Shown: positions 1 through 6,960 of the stretch, piece after piece
Position numbering within the stretch: position 1 is the first letter of the stretch
Layout of the letters: every line of letters starts with the position of its first letter
Assembly (NCBI RefSeq): GCF_000243155.2
Contig: NC_018017.1
Coordinates: 1,116,001-1,180,000, forward strand
DNA from: Desulfitobacterium dehalogenans ATCC 51507
GTDB lineage: Bacteria; Bacillota; Desulfitobacteriia; Desulfitobacteriales; Desulfitobacteriaceae
Length of the DNA stretch: 64,000 nt
Direction: 5' to 3'
Position numbers and translations under genes: made by a program
The notes under the pieces: generated by a model
Database searches by the model: none
Told to the model about the DNA's origin: nothing
Seen by the model: the letters and a program-made list of their open reading frames with translations, nothing else

Positions 1-416
1 GAATGCCTGGGGACGGGCTGACAGAAGCTCAGTACCAATCCACGCTATGGCTCCATGGTCAGCTCCTGGCAAAGTACCCGGCAATAAAGATGGACAGTGA
101 CCACGTTATAGGCCATTACAGAATTGACAGTGTCAACAGACCAAATTGCCCAGGGGCTAAGTTTCCCTGGGCTAAGTTATTTGCAGATTTGAAGGGAGAT
201 CATGAAGTGGATAACCTCGTAATCTACGCCGACGGGGACGTAGGAGCCGCGCTTTTGCTCAGCTTTAAGCTAAAATGCCCGATGGTCCATAAGGCCTTTG
301 CAGAGAAAATCCAGGCTAAGAATAAGCACTGGATTGGGGTACAGGGGACAAACGGCGACGGGAATTATTACTATGCCGGCAGTGACCGTATTGAGACGGC
401 GAAGTTAGGATTATAG
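1..416 (+). CDS. N-acetylmuramoyl-L-alanine amidase (phage-type endolysin), 5' end cut by window
   Basis: Only the C-terminal part is visible; the reading frame is open to the left edge. The fragment holds the end of an Amidase_2 fold: VIGHYRIDS followed by RPNCPGAKFPW, which match the second histidine and the Cys-Pro-Gly zinc-ligand segment of this family. About 70 further residues (VDNLVIYADGDVGAA onward) look like a small C-terminal cell-wall-binding region, which is an inference. Amidases of this family cut the bond between muramic acid and the stem peptide and serve as phage lysis enzymes. A holin-like gene starts 12 bases downstream, which fits a lysis cassette. Confidence 0.8.
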   Translation, partial: MPGDGLTEAQYQSTLWLHGQLLAKYPAIKMDSDHVIGHYRIDSVNRPNCPGAKFPWAKLFADLKGDHEVDNLVIYADGDVGAALLLSFKLKCPMVHKAFAEKIQAKNKHWIGVQGTNGDGNYYYAGSDRIETAKLGL

Positions 417-428
417 GAGGAATGAGTC

Positions 429-791
429 ATGGAAACTGCATTAGGATACGTCCAGAACTTCTGGGGGCTGCTGCTCGTTGTGGCAGTCTTTATTATTTAT
501 CTGATCAGTCAGGGGAGAGCGAAAGCGGGAAAGATTGTGCTCTCGCTGATGCTGAGGTTGGAGAAGCAAGCTGAAGAGTATGCGCTGCAGACCGGGGAAG
601 AGAAGTTTGGTTTTGTGGTGGAAAAGGGGTATCAGCTTTTACCGAAATATGTGAGGCTGATTATCAGCTATAAAATGTTCGCTGAACTGGCTGACCGGCT
701 CTATGATGAAGCCAAGAATTATTTGTTGAACCTCGATGAGAAGCCTATTCCCGCGCCGTTTAAGGAGCGCAAGGAATCGGATCCTGGATAA
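429..791 (+). CDS. Holin-like protein (LL-H type), 120 aa
   Basis: There is one N-terminal membrane segment (FWGLLLVVAVFIIYLIS, about residues 12-28) followed by a charged, probably helical cytoplasmic part ending in a Pro-rich tail. This size and layout match phage holins of the LL-H superfamily, which let the endolysin reach the wall. It starts 12 nt after the amidase stop behind GGAGGAATGAGTC. The holin function is inferred from layout and neighbour; no catalytic motif can confirm it. Confidence 0.65.
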   Translation: METALGYVQNFWGLLLVVAVFIIYLISQGRAKAGKIVLSLMLRLEKQAEEYALQTGEEKFGFVVEKGYQLLPKYVRLIISYKMFAELADRLYDEAKNYLLNLDEKPIPAPFKERKESDPG

Positions 792-805
792 GTATAGGAC
801 ATAGT

Positions 806-842
806 AAAAGCCCTTCCTGCAATGAAGCAAGAAGGGCTTTTT
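806..842 (+). terminator. Rho-independent terminator of lysis genes
   Basis: AAAAGCCCTTC pairs with GAAGGGCTTTT across a 14-nt loop, just after the holin-like gene. The hairpin is AT-capped on both sides and may work in both directions. Confidence 0.85.
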
Positions 843-941
843 GCATCTAAGACTCAAACAAGAACTTTAAAACATTCGACGATTTACAACATAATGCATT
901 GAGCCTGTGAAGTATAATCGTAGTTAAGAAGGAGGGTATCT

Positions 942-1511
942 ATGCGAATCAAAAGAGTGCTTGTTGTTATGTCAATCTTATCCTTAATGGCTATTTCTGG
1001 TTGCACTGGTACCGCTAATGCCGCTGGGGGCGCTAAAAATATAGATGATCCGGAGAAAGTGGCTCAGGAATTTTTGGAGGCGTTTCGAGCTTGTGACTTC
1101 ACTACTGTAGGAGAGTTAACCGGCAGGGACATTGGGCCAGTGGATATGGATGATCTGGGATACGCACCTCATTTTCTTTCGAAGATGACTTTTAGGCTTA
1201 GTGATCCTATGATTAAAGGTGACGAAGCAATTGTGCCGGTTAGAATAACTAAAGTAGACGAAGACAGACTGTATAAAACTATAATGACTGAGGGGTATTT
1301 GCTGCAGATTTCATTAGAAAACGCTGGTGAATTCAATCAGGAAGACTTTGATAAAAGGATGGATGCTTTAATACATCAAGAACTAGAGAAAAGTAATCTT
1401 GCAATGATTACTCTTGAAGCTGAGATAAACTTACAGAAACAAGAAGGTAATTGGGTTATTATAATAGATGAAGCATTGGTTAATGTTTTAATTGGCAGTC
1501 CAGACTGGTGA
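942..1511 (+). CDS. Predicted lipoprotein, unknown function, 189 aa
   Basis: The N-terminus is a lipoprotein signal: MRIKR, a hydrophobic stretch, then LMAISGC with the lipobox cysteine near residue 21. The mature part is acidic with alternating helices and strands and ends in a WVIII segment, a pattern seen in small NTF2-like or DUF5105-like lipoproteins (a weak inference). The ribosome site AGGAGGGT is well placed. It is flanked by terminators on both sides, so it is probably transcribed alone, perhaps as a prophage cargo gene. Confidence 0.7.
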   Translation: MRIKRVLVVMSILSLMAISGCTGTANAAGGAKNIDDPEKVAQEFLEAFRACDFTTVGELTGRDIGPVDMDDLGYAPHFLSKMTFRLSDPMIKGDEAIVPVRITKVDEDRLYKTIMTEGYLLQISLENAGEFNQEDFDKRMDALIHQELEKSNLAMITLEAEINLQKQEGNWVIIIDEALVNVLIGSPDW

Positions 1512-1537
1512 CAAATATTAACCTGACACATACATGG

Positions 1538-1578
1538 CAAAGCCCTCTCTCGCTTGGTGCGGGGGAGGGCTTTTTTTT
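1538..1578 (+). terminator. Terminator after lipoprotein gene
   Basis: AAAGCCCTCTC is complementary to GGGGAGGGC with a loop of about 12 nt and is followed by eight T residues. It may also serve the minus-strand gene ending at 1577. Confidence 0.8.
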
Positions 1579-1882
1579 ATACCTTATACTTATCATCGAA
1601 ATCCTTAAGATAATCCTCCGGGCTATCGTAATACGCAAATCCACCTTTAGTTTTATCCAATAACCAGTCTATTTCCGCATTTGTCACGTGTGGTCCAGAC
1701 ATGCAGTAAAGCAGATCCTGTTGCTTTTCGTCACGAACCCGGATAAGGTGCTTGTTCTGTTCGCTTACGATATAAAACTTGGCTTTGTATTTTTCCTTGC
1801 CTTCTTGATCATTTACCCATATAAACTGATTACCGCCAAACCAGTTGCCGCGATGGTCTTCTCTGTAGCCACTAAAAACCAT
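1577..1882 (-). CDS. Hypothetical protein, 101 aa
   Basis: I do not recognise this family. The start at 1882 (MVFSGYREDH) is chosen because GGGAGG lies 9 nt upstream; the longer open frame has no ribosome site. The protein is soluble, rich in aromatic and charged residues (NWFGGNQFIWV, GGFAYYDSPEDYL), and has no membrane segment. It sits at the end of a run of small minus-strand genes leading away from the XRE regulators, so it may be part of the prophage-like region. Confidence 0.55.
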   Translation of the reverse strand: MVFSGYREDHRGNWFGGNQFIWVNDQEGKEKYKAKFYIVSEQNKHLIRVRDEKQQDLLYCMSGPHVTNAEIDWLLDKTKGGFAYYDSPEDYLKDFDDKYKV

Positions 1883-1961
1883 AAAACAACCTCCCTTAGC
1901 GAAAATGATATCATATGTAATTGAGAAAGACCAAATAAATCTATGTAAAGGCCGGCCATGC

Positions 1962-2028
1962 ATGACCAGCTCGAAGCGGGATCCCGCGACTCCCCGGAGG
2001 GAGTTTCGACCGCGTCCCAGGCGGTCAT
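1962..2028. other. Compact nested hairpin structure (candidate structured RNA or DNA)
   Basis: An outer stem ATGACC/GGTCAT (1962-1967 with 2023-2028) encloses a stem TCGAA/TTCGA (1971-1975 with 2005-2009). Inside that are two perfect hairpins: GCGGGATCCCGC (1976-1987) and ACTCCC-CGGA-GGGAGT (1989-2004). A further hairpin, GACCGC-N7-GCGGTC (2008-2026), competes with the outer stem. The stretch is much richer in GC than its flanks and lies between two small minus-strand genes. An eight-base palindrome GGCCGGCC adjoins it at 1950-1957. No tRNA or known riboswitch pattern was recognised. Confidence 0.55.
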
Positions 2029-2030
2029 CG

Positions 2031-2273
2031 TCAGGCGGGGGTGTTAGGCTTGGATTGCAGCCGATAGCGTATCAAGTCCTTCATGATTTCGATGGCCTCT
2101 TTGCTACCGTCCTCTATCATGAGACCTAGCCATCCTCTTAGCCATAGCTCATAGCTACCGTCCTCAAATTGGTCGTAATATTCGCTGGCACATTCATGCT
2201 TGGTTAAGTAGGGGTCGTTTTTGTGGGCCAGCTCAGCGGCCTTACGGATTATTTCATTTCTCAACGTTTTCAT
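2031..2273 (-). CDS. Small hypothetical protein, 80 aa
   Basis: I do not recognise the family. The start at MKTLRNEIIRK (2273) is preferred over the ATG nine bases upstream, because AGAGAGG directly abuts that earlier ATG while it is about 9 nt from this one. The protein is soluble and mixed charge (EDGSYELWLRGWLGLMIEDG), with no domain I can name. It belongs to the run of small minus-strand genes that diverges from the XRE regulators, consistent with phage accessory genes. Confidence 0.5.
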   Translation of the reverse strand: MKTLRNEIIRKAAELAHKNDPYLTKHECASEYYDQFEDGSYELWLRGWLGLMIEDGSKEAIEIMKDLIRYRLQSKPNTPA

Positions 2274-2385
2274 CTTATCCATCCTCTCTTATGCTCCTCG
2301 GACTTGTGACCGGGACCGGCTCTGGCCGGTGTGCATTACCGCCGGTGGGGAAGCGGCGTCACTCTGCAGGGGTGGGGAGTTAGTG

Positions 2386-2700
2386 TTACATGCTCATATC
2401 TAATACGTCCCTGTCTACCGCTGCAGCTTTTAACGTCTCTATGACCGACCAGGGAGCCACTGGGGTGTATGCTGAGCCGGTTACTTGGGCTAAAGCTTGG
2501 TGTATCTCTTCGGCTCTTGACTCGCATGCCTCAGCTTCCTCAAGCGTTTTGCAGTAGTCGGCGGTTGAGTATCCCCACCCCTCGTCACTTCCTCCTGATT
2601 GCTTATTCCACCAAGCTTCAGACCGTGCCTCCCACTTTGCAGCCATGCGTTCTGCTTGTTCAAGGACTTGCCGGCTTATTCTGTAGAGTTTCATCTTCAT
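2386..2700 (-). CDS. Small hypothetical protein, 104 aa
   Basis: I do not recognise the family. The N-terminal half is Lys/Arg/Glu-rich and probably helical (RISRQVLEQAERMAAKWEA), followed by a Gly/Trp/Ser linker (SGGSDEGWGYST) and a second helix. AAAGG precedes the start, and a second ATG six bases in is also possible. It has the same leader style as the next minus-strand genes (CCTTTCT-type ribosome site overlapping ATGGATGAAG), so these genes probably form one prophage-like operon. Confidence 0.5.
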   Translation of the reverse strand: MKMKLYRISRQVLEQAERMAAKWEARSEAWWNKQSGGSDEGWGYSTADYCKTLEEAEACESRAEEIHQALAQVTGSAYTPVAPWSVIETLKAAAVDRDVLDMSM

Positions 2701-2749
2701 CCATCCTTTCTCTGAGCCGGGAGTTTAGCCGCCCGGCTTTCGGCTTTGA

Positions 2750-2908
2750 TTAGTCAACAAATGTGTTTCTGCTTACATCGAATATCCCAAAATATTCCTC
2801 GTTCAGCTCCACCTGGTACCGCTGATAACCGGCCGGGCTTATGCTGACGGTCCCCTTTACGCCGAGAGCTTTTAGGGCTGCAGTGATTTGAGTTTTTATT
2901 TTTTCCAT
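2750..2908 (-). CDS. Small hypothetical protein, 52 aa
   Basis: The start (MEKIKTQITAALKALG) is fixed by AAAGGAGG 9 nt upstream; the longer open frame above it is AT-rich promoter DNA. The product has an N-terminal helix and a Tyr/Phe-rich C-terminus (VSISPAGYQRYQVEL). No known domain was recognised. It is the first gene of the minus-strand run and faces the XRE gene at 3063 across about 150 bp. Confidence 0.5.
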   Translation of the reverse strand: MEKIKTQITAALKALGVKGTVSISPAGYQRYQVELNEEYFGIFDVSRNTFVD

Positions 2909-3062
2909 ATGGGTGGCCTCCTTTATAATCATTGTTTTGACGTTTTTTATCACCTTTATGATTATAATATACTCTATAATAATCATGGTGTCAATAGTTT
3001 TTATCACACTATTGATGTTTTTTATTATATTTGTTATTATGTTTTTAAGGAGTGTGGCAATC
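2909..3062. promoter_or_regulatory. AT-rich divergent control region between small genes and XRE regulators
   Basis: This stretch is almost entirely A/T and carries ATAATCAT and ATGATTAT motifs in both orientations near 2925-2987. It also has a perfect 7-bp inverted repeat CAATAGT-N9-ACTATTG (2992-3014). Such a region between a Cro/C1-type gene and a divergent operon is where phage-type operators lie. Which protein binds is an inference. Confidence 0.5.
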
Positions 3063-3275
3063 ATGATCGAAAACAGACTGAGCGAAATAATGGGCAGAAA
3101 AAGGCTTAAAATATCTGAGGTACTGGAAGGAACCGGCTTGGCCCGGAATACCGTAGCAGACCTTTACCACGGCAGGGCAAAAGGAGTACAATTTGAAACG
3201 CTGGATAAACTCTGTACCTACCTGGGCGTTGAAGTAGGGGAGTTGCTGGTACACGAAAAAAGCACCGAAGAATAA
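3063..3275 (+). CDS. XRE (Cro/C1-type) transcriptional regulator, 70 aa
   Basis: This is a single helix-turn-helix domain: KISEVLEGTGLARNTVADLY (recognition helices) followed by FETLDKLCTYLGVEVGELL, the standard end of the XRE fold. The ATG at 3063 is chosen because AAGGAG stands 10 nt upstream; the longer frame is low-complexity promoter DNA. It faces the small minus-strand operon and overlaps its control region, so it likely represses that operon or itself. Its last seven residues (HEKSTEE) are identical to those of the next XRE gene. Confidence 0.8.
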   Translation: MIENRLSEIMGRKRLKISEVLEGTGLARNTVADLYHGRAKGVQFETLDKLCTYLGVEVGELLVHEKSTEE

Positions 3276-3294
3276 TCCCGGTGCGGAGGTAGAC

Positions 3295-3573
3295 ATGATC
3301 AAAATTGACGCTGTCACAATTGGTAAAAACATAACTGCGCGCCGCGAACAGCTTAATATGAGCATAGAATATTTAGCACAGAAGACAGGGATCACGTTAA
3401 AGCGCATCAAGCAAATAGAAGCAGGGGAGAAGCGGCCAAATATTGCACCGTTGGCACGGATTGCCTGGGCCTTAGAAATTACAATAGAAGAGTTGCTGAC
3501 GGTAGAGCAAACCACGGCAACTAAAGTTTTGTATAACATAGCTCAAAGTCACGAAAAAAGCACCGAAGAATAA
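3295..3573 (+). CDS. XRE (Cro/C1-type) transcriptional regulator, 92 aa
   Basis: An HTH domain spans about residues 9-66: IGKNITARREQLNMSIEYLA, then TLKRIKQIEAGEKRPNIAPL and the closing ALEITIEELL. It lies 19 nt after the preceding XRE gene behind CGGAGG, so the two are co-transcribed. Both end with the same seven residues, encoded by an exact 26-bp DNA repeat (3252-3277 and 3550-3575). The two proteins are otherwise quite different, so only the tail was copied. Their phage-type role is inferred from neighbours. Confidence 0.8.
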   Translation: MIKIDAVTIGKNITARREQLNMSIEYLAQKTGITLKRIKQIEAGEKRPNIAPLARIAWALEITIEELLTVEQTTATKVLYNIAQSHEKSTEE

Positions 3574-3610
3574 TCGGTGCTTGTCACGTTTATGGGGATA
3601 GGGACATATA

Positions 3611-3661
3611 GTCAAAGCAGAAACCCGGTGCAAATATGATGCACTGGGCTTCTGCTTTGAC
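3611..3661. repeat. Long near-perfect hairpin (22-bp arms) after XRE operon
   Basis: GTCAAAGCAGAAACCCGGTGCA (3611-3632, positions given because the arm is 22 nt) pairs with 3640-3661 across a 7-nt loop, with one mismatch and one G-T pair. No T-run follows, so it is not a classical terminator. It directly precedes a 67-bp intergenic repeat copied at 56321. A second hairpin with a related AGAAACC stem precedes that other copy. Confidence 0.7.
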
Positions 3662-3693
3662 AGTCAAAATTCTTATAAGGTAGCTCCTATACT

Positions 3694-3760
3694 CTCTTGA
3701 TTCTTAACGGTAATATACATGAAAGATACAAAATTGGGCTCTAGCCCTTGAAATAAGCGA
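3694..3760 (+). repeat. 67-bp intergenic repeat, copy 1 (upstream of DedA gene)
   Basis: It aligns without gaps to 56321-56387 with 58 of 67 identical bases. The shared core includes GGTAATATACAT, AAAGATACAAAA, TGGGCTCTA and TTGAAATAAGCGA. Both copies follow a hairpin and precede the promoter region of a plus-strand gene. On the minus strand both copies open a short frame beginning MYIT-KNQE, so they may be relics of the same mobile-element end. This is inference. Confidence 0.7.
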
Positions 3761-3887
3761 CTCCTTTATTAATCTTTTCTTAAATCTCTTCACTTTATTT
3801 GATTTTTTTTCGATAAAAAGCTATGATGATTCGGAAGAGAATTAGCGGACGAAGTGTTTTTGATGATACAATCTAGGGGGTTAAACT

Positions 3888-4562
3888 TTGGAAGTTATAC
3901 AGACCGTGGTGGACTTTTTTATTCACTTGGACAGTCATATTGGTGAAATCATAGCTGCTTATGGGGTTTGGACTTATCTCATTCTCTTTTTGATTATCTT
4001 TGCTGAAACAGGGTTGGTTGTAACCCCTTTTCTGCCAGGAGATTCTTTGATTTTTGTAGTAGGTACTTTCGCAGCCGCCGGTGCTTTAGATGTGCGGATT
4101 TTATTTTTCTTGCTGCTGGGGGCTGCGGTTTTAGGGGATACGGTCAATTATGAGGTCGGCCGCTTCTTAGGGCCAAAAGTATTTTCCAAAGAGATGCGTT
4201 TTCTTAATCATGAGAACCTTATGAAGACACAAAGGTTTTATGAGAAGCATGGGGGCAAGACCATTATCATTGCCCGCTTCATTCCTATTATTCGAACCTT
4301 TGCCCCCTTCGTAGCAGGTGTCGGCACAATGAAATACCTGAGGTTCCTTGCCTATAATTTCGTAGGGGCCTTACTGTGGGTTACGATAGCTCTTTGCGCC
4401 GGTTATTTCTTTGGCGGTCTACCTTTCGTACGGGACAATTTCACCCTGGTGATTTTTGCCATTATTGGCATATCGGCTATGCCGGCGGTTTATGCCTATG
4501 TTAAGAGTTGGCTGGAGGAGAGAAACCAGCGGAAAGTAAGTACGAATAATGAATCAAATTAA
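3888..4562 (+). CDS. DedA-family membrane protein, 224 aa
   Basis: The DedA (SNARE-associated/VTT) motifs are clear: FAETGLVVTPFLPGDSLIF near residue 40, then GDTVNYEVGRFLGPKVF and ARFIPIIRTFAPFVAG, where the Arg-Phe-x-Pro segment is typical. About five membrane segments are visible. Members are implicated in lipid-carrier or phosphatidylethanolamine scrambling and membrane homeostasis. The start is TTG (3888) behind AGGGGG. A terminator follows, so it is probably a single-gene unit. Confidence 0.9.
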   Translation: MEVIQTVVDFFIHLDSHIGEIIAAYGVWTYLILFLIIFAETGLVVTPFLPGDSLIFVVGTFAAAGALDVRILFFLLLGAAVLGDTVNYEVGRFLGPKVFSKEMRFLNHENLMKTQRFYEKHGGKTIIIARFIPIIRTFAPFVAGVGTMKYLRFLAYNFVGALLWVTIALCAGYFFGGLPFVRDNFTLVIFAIIGISAMPAVYAYVKSWLEERNQRKVSTNNESN

Positions 4563-4589
4563 AAAGGGTTTTCTCGTTCTGGTATAGAA

Positions 4590-4632
4590 AAAGGAATTAA
4601 CACTGGTTAATAGTGTTAATTCCTTTATTTTT
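4590..4632 (+). terminator. Terminator after DedA gene
   Basis: AAAGGAATTAACACT pairs perfectly with AGTGTTAATTCCTTT (15 bp) across a 7-nt loop and is followed by ATTTTTT. Confidence 0.9.
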
Positions 4633-4658
4633 TGTAAGCAAGAAGAAAGGGGAGGAAT

Positions 4659-5546
4659 ATGATGCATAAGGCGAAACTAGCGCAATCCTTAGTGGTCATC
4701 CTGTTAATTTTTGTGGTTATAGCCGGTTCTATAGGATTATCTTCAGGAATGACCAAGGAAGAGCTGGAGTATCGCCCGTTGACCTTGAGTGAGGTCACGA
4801 AGCTTTTTAGTCAAAAAGGGTTTAAGCTTGAATCTGTGGGAAGAGAAGGATTTGAGAATACGGCACTGTTCGGCATTGAACCTGAAGTATTCCGCATCCA
4901 CAACTCTGAGGATTTAGTATTGATATACCCCTTTTCCTCCCATGGGGAACGGAAAAAGCTGGCCGGGCATTACTGGAGGCTTGACTCCGAAATGATGGAG
5001 ATGTTTTTACCTTACAGCCAGCTTTTTCAGATTCTGATGGCTAAGAATATGTTCATTGTTTACTGCCCTTTGCTGGATGAAGAAAGCTTTAAGGCTATGG
5101 GGCCGGCCTATACTTCCTATGTACAACGGTCAAAAGCAATTGCCGAATTGGTATTGAGGGACTTAAATGGTGGGAAGACCCTGATTTTCCGAGGGGAGGG
5201 TCACTATTGGCAGGTTGAGGTAGCACTTAACTACTTTAACCAATTTTATAAAGATGACCGTGGTGTGCTGGGTTATGACGGCTGGAGTGAAGAGAGTGCT
5301 AGAGCCAAATATAAGGGGAACCCTTCTCAAGTAGAATCGTTTAACTATATCCTTGAAGGTACGAGTGGCAGCTTCGGTGGAACACAGCATACCCTGCGTC
5401 CCGATGGCTTTGCCAATTTGGGCAGAGGGAGCGGTTTGGTGAATAAGGCCGAAGGCAGATATAGTTTCAGTATAAAATGGAACGGTCAAGGAGAAACCTT
5501 TGACCTGGAGGTGGATCCTTTCGGAATGATACGACTTCCTTATTAA
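4659..5546 (+). CDS. Exported protein of unknown function, 295 aa
   Basis: An N-terminal signal or anchor (KLAQSLVVILLIFVVIAGSI) precedes a globular exterior domain. I do not recognise the family. The middle is rich in aromatic and charged residues. The C-terminal part has a repeated beta-like pattern (GRYSFSIKWNGQGETFDLEV) that resembles the end of small extracytoplasmic beta domains. There is no lipobox. Two ATG codons in tandem follow GGGGAGGAAT. It stands alone between a terminator and the aroF promoter. Confidence 0.6.
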   Translation: MMHKAKLAQSLVVILLIFVVIAGSIGLSSGMTKEELEYRPLTLSEVTKLFSQKGFKLESVGREGFENTALFGIEPEVFRIHNSEDLVLIYPFSSHGERKKLAGHYWRLDSEMMEMFLPYSQLFQILMAKNMFIVYCPLLDEESFKAMGPAYTSYVQRSKAIAELVLRDLNGGKTLIFRGEGHYWQVEVALNYFNQFYKDDRGVLGYDGWSEESARAKYKGNPSQVESFNYILEGTSGSFGGTQHTLRPDGFANLGRGSGLVNKAEGRYSFSIKWNGQGETFDLEVDPFGMIRLPY

Positions 5547-5568
5547 AAGGAGATATCTTGAGGAGATC

Positions 5569-5598
5569 TTGTATTGGGAATAGCTTATGGGATATAAT
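5569..5598 (+). promoter_or_regulatory. Predicted sigma-A promoter of aroF
   Basis: TTGTAT (5569-5574), an 18-nt spacer and TATAAT (5593-5598) place the transcript start near 5605, leaving about 95 nt of leader before the aroF start. Confidence 0.6.
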
Positions 5599-5638
5599 AT
5601 AAAGAAATTTTTCTGCGAAGTGAGCGGTAAGACAGAAA

Positions 5639-5676
5639 GTCCACGGCTTTCATCCCAGGAAGAGGGCGCCGTGGAC
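5639..5676 (+). promoter_or_regulatory. Stem-loop in aroF leader
   Basis: GTCCACGGC (5639-5647) pairs perfectly with GCCGTGGAC (5668-5676) around a 20-nt loop that contains its own purine-rich AGGAAGAGGG run. No T-run follows and no T-box or known riboswitch motif is visible. It could influence stability or translation of the aroF message. Confidence 0.5.
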
Positions 5677-5699
5677 TATTATATCAGGGGGTTGGGGTT

Positions 5700-6527
5700 A
5701 TGAATTTGCCTTTAGTGGGATTAAAGGGTGAGCGAAGTATGATCAGGGTAGGGGATACGACCATTGGAGCCCAGGAGATCGTACTGATGGCCGGTCCCTG
5801 TGCTGTAGAGTCCAGAGAACAGATGCGGGCCGCTGCCCAAGGGGTCAAAGAAGCTGGCGGAAAGATTTTAAGAGGGGGAGTCTATAAGCCCCGTACTTCC
5901 CCCTATAGCTTCCAGGGTTTAGGGGAAGAAGGAATAGACTATCTGGCGGAGGCTGCTGCAGAATATGGGCTCCTTACCGTGACGGAGGTTATGGATGAAC
6001 GTAGCCTGGAAGTGCTGGTGAATAAGGTGGATATTCTGCAGGTAGGTTCTCGCAATATGCAAAATTTCCATCTTCTTAAGCTCTTGGGAGAGATAAATAC
6101 TCCTGTAATTCTTAAAAGGGGCCTGGCGGCCACGGTGGAGGAATGGCTCTCGGCTGCAGAATATATCCTAACCGGTGGGAATTCTCAAGTGATTCTCTGT
6201 GAGCGGGGGATTCGTACTTTTGAGCCCAGCACTCGTAATACCTTGGATCTCGGTGCGGTGAGCTTAGTGAAAGTGCTTTCTCATCTGCCTGTCATTGTGG
6301 ACCCCAGCCATGCGGCTGGGAGAGTGGATATCATTCCTTCCTTAGCCAAGGCTGCTATAGCGGTAGGAGCCGATGGGCTGCTTATTGAAGTCCATCCTAA
6401 TCCTGGGGAAGCCCAAAGCGACGGTATCCAATCTCTCACTCCGGAGCAGTTTGCCCGGCTCTCTGCAGAGCTCCGACCTATAGCACAAAGCGTCGGACGG
6501 AGTATGGAACATCCTCAAATAGTTTGA
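5700..6527 (+). CDS. aroF: 3-deoxy-7-phosphoheptulonate synthase (DAHP synthase)
   Basis: It catalyses the first step of aromatic amino acid synthesis: phosphoenolpyruvate plus erythrose-4-phosphate to DAHP. Family motifs seen are AGPCAVES (residues 31-38), [31 protein letters not shown] and DPSHAAGR, all of the type I-beta (KDO8P-synthase-like) class. At 275 aa it lacks the N-terminal ferredoxin-like regulatory domain present in the roughly 340-aa members, so direct allosteric control by Tyr or Phe through that domain is unlikely. The ATG at 5700 has AGGGGG 8 nt upstream; an internal ATG at 5739 is less likely. Confidence 0.9.
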   Translation: MNLPLVGLKGERSMIRVGDTTIGAQEIVLMAGPCAVESREQMRAAAQGVKEAGGKILRGGVYKPRTSPYSFQGLGEEGIDYLAEAAAEYGLLTVTEVMDERSLEVLVNKVDILQVGSRNMQNFHLLKLLGEINTPVILKRGLAATVEEWLSAAEYILTGGNSQVILCERGIRTFEPSTRNTLDLGAVSLVKVLSHLPVIVDPSHAAGRVDIIPSLAKAAIAVGADGLLIEVHPNPGEAQSDGIQSLTPEQFARLSAELRPIAQSVGRSMEHPQIV

Positions 6528-6583
6528 TCCCATGGATAGCAAAAGGAAGCAAAAATCTGGCAAGTGAATCCTGAATATAAGGC

Positions 6584-6630
6584 AAGGGGGACCGGGAGCA
6601 GCTAAGGCGGCTCACGGTCCTCCTTTTGCA
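6584..6630 (+). terminator. Terminator after aroF
   Basis: A GC-rich hairpin pairs 6584-6599 (AAGGGGGACCGGGAGC) with 6610-6625 (GCTCACGGTCCTCCTT), with two mismatches, followed by a short T-run. Confidence 0.7.
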
Positions 6631-6642
6631 GCAGCGTACTTG

Positions 6643-6903
6643 TCATATCTTATATAAAAACCATTCGCAGGTATGGAGTTCATACTTGAGTTCATACATC
6701 TTAAGAAATCCGTTGATAATACTTTGACAGCGAAAAATAATTATGGGATTGCCGGCTATTTTTTCCTCGGATTTTAAGATGATTTTGTCAATGACAATGA
6801 CAAAAGGAATATCTTCGAAGCGAGCCTTGAATTTAACCGGCCGGGGAAAGCCGTATTCATTGAAATGGGCCATCATTTCAATGGGTTGCATGATAACCTT
6901 CAC
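6643..6903 (-). CDS. Conserved small protein downstream of the Y-family polymerase, 86 aa
   Basis: The GTG start at 6903 is chosen because AGGAG is 8 nt upstream; the ATG 30 bases earlier has no ribosome site. The sequence (MQPIEMMAHFNEYGFPRPVK, then KFKARFEDIPFVIVIDKII) resembles a small beta-rich protein and carries no enzyme motif. It lies about 60 nt downstream of the DinB-like gene on the same strand and would be co-induced with it. Small accessory genes often accompany such polymerases in Firmicutes (YolD beside UvrX), but I do not see YolD motifs here. Confidence 0.6.
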   Translation of the reverse strand: MKVIMQPIEMMAHFNEYGFPRPVKFKARFEDIPFVIVIDKIILKSEEKIAGNPIIIFRCQSIINGFLKMYELKYELHTCEWFLYKI

Positions 6904-6960
6904 TAAAAACACTCCTTTTTTTAGAGCTGTCATCCTGAAGGAACGGCTAAAGGATCTTTT

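Noticed and set aside
2913-3062. N-terminal hydrophobic extension of the first XRE protein
   Set aside because: The translated stretch is low-complexity AT-rich promoter DNA; a good ribosome site selects the start at 3063.
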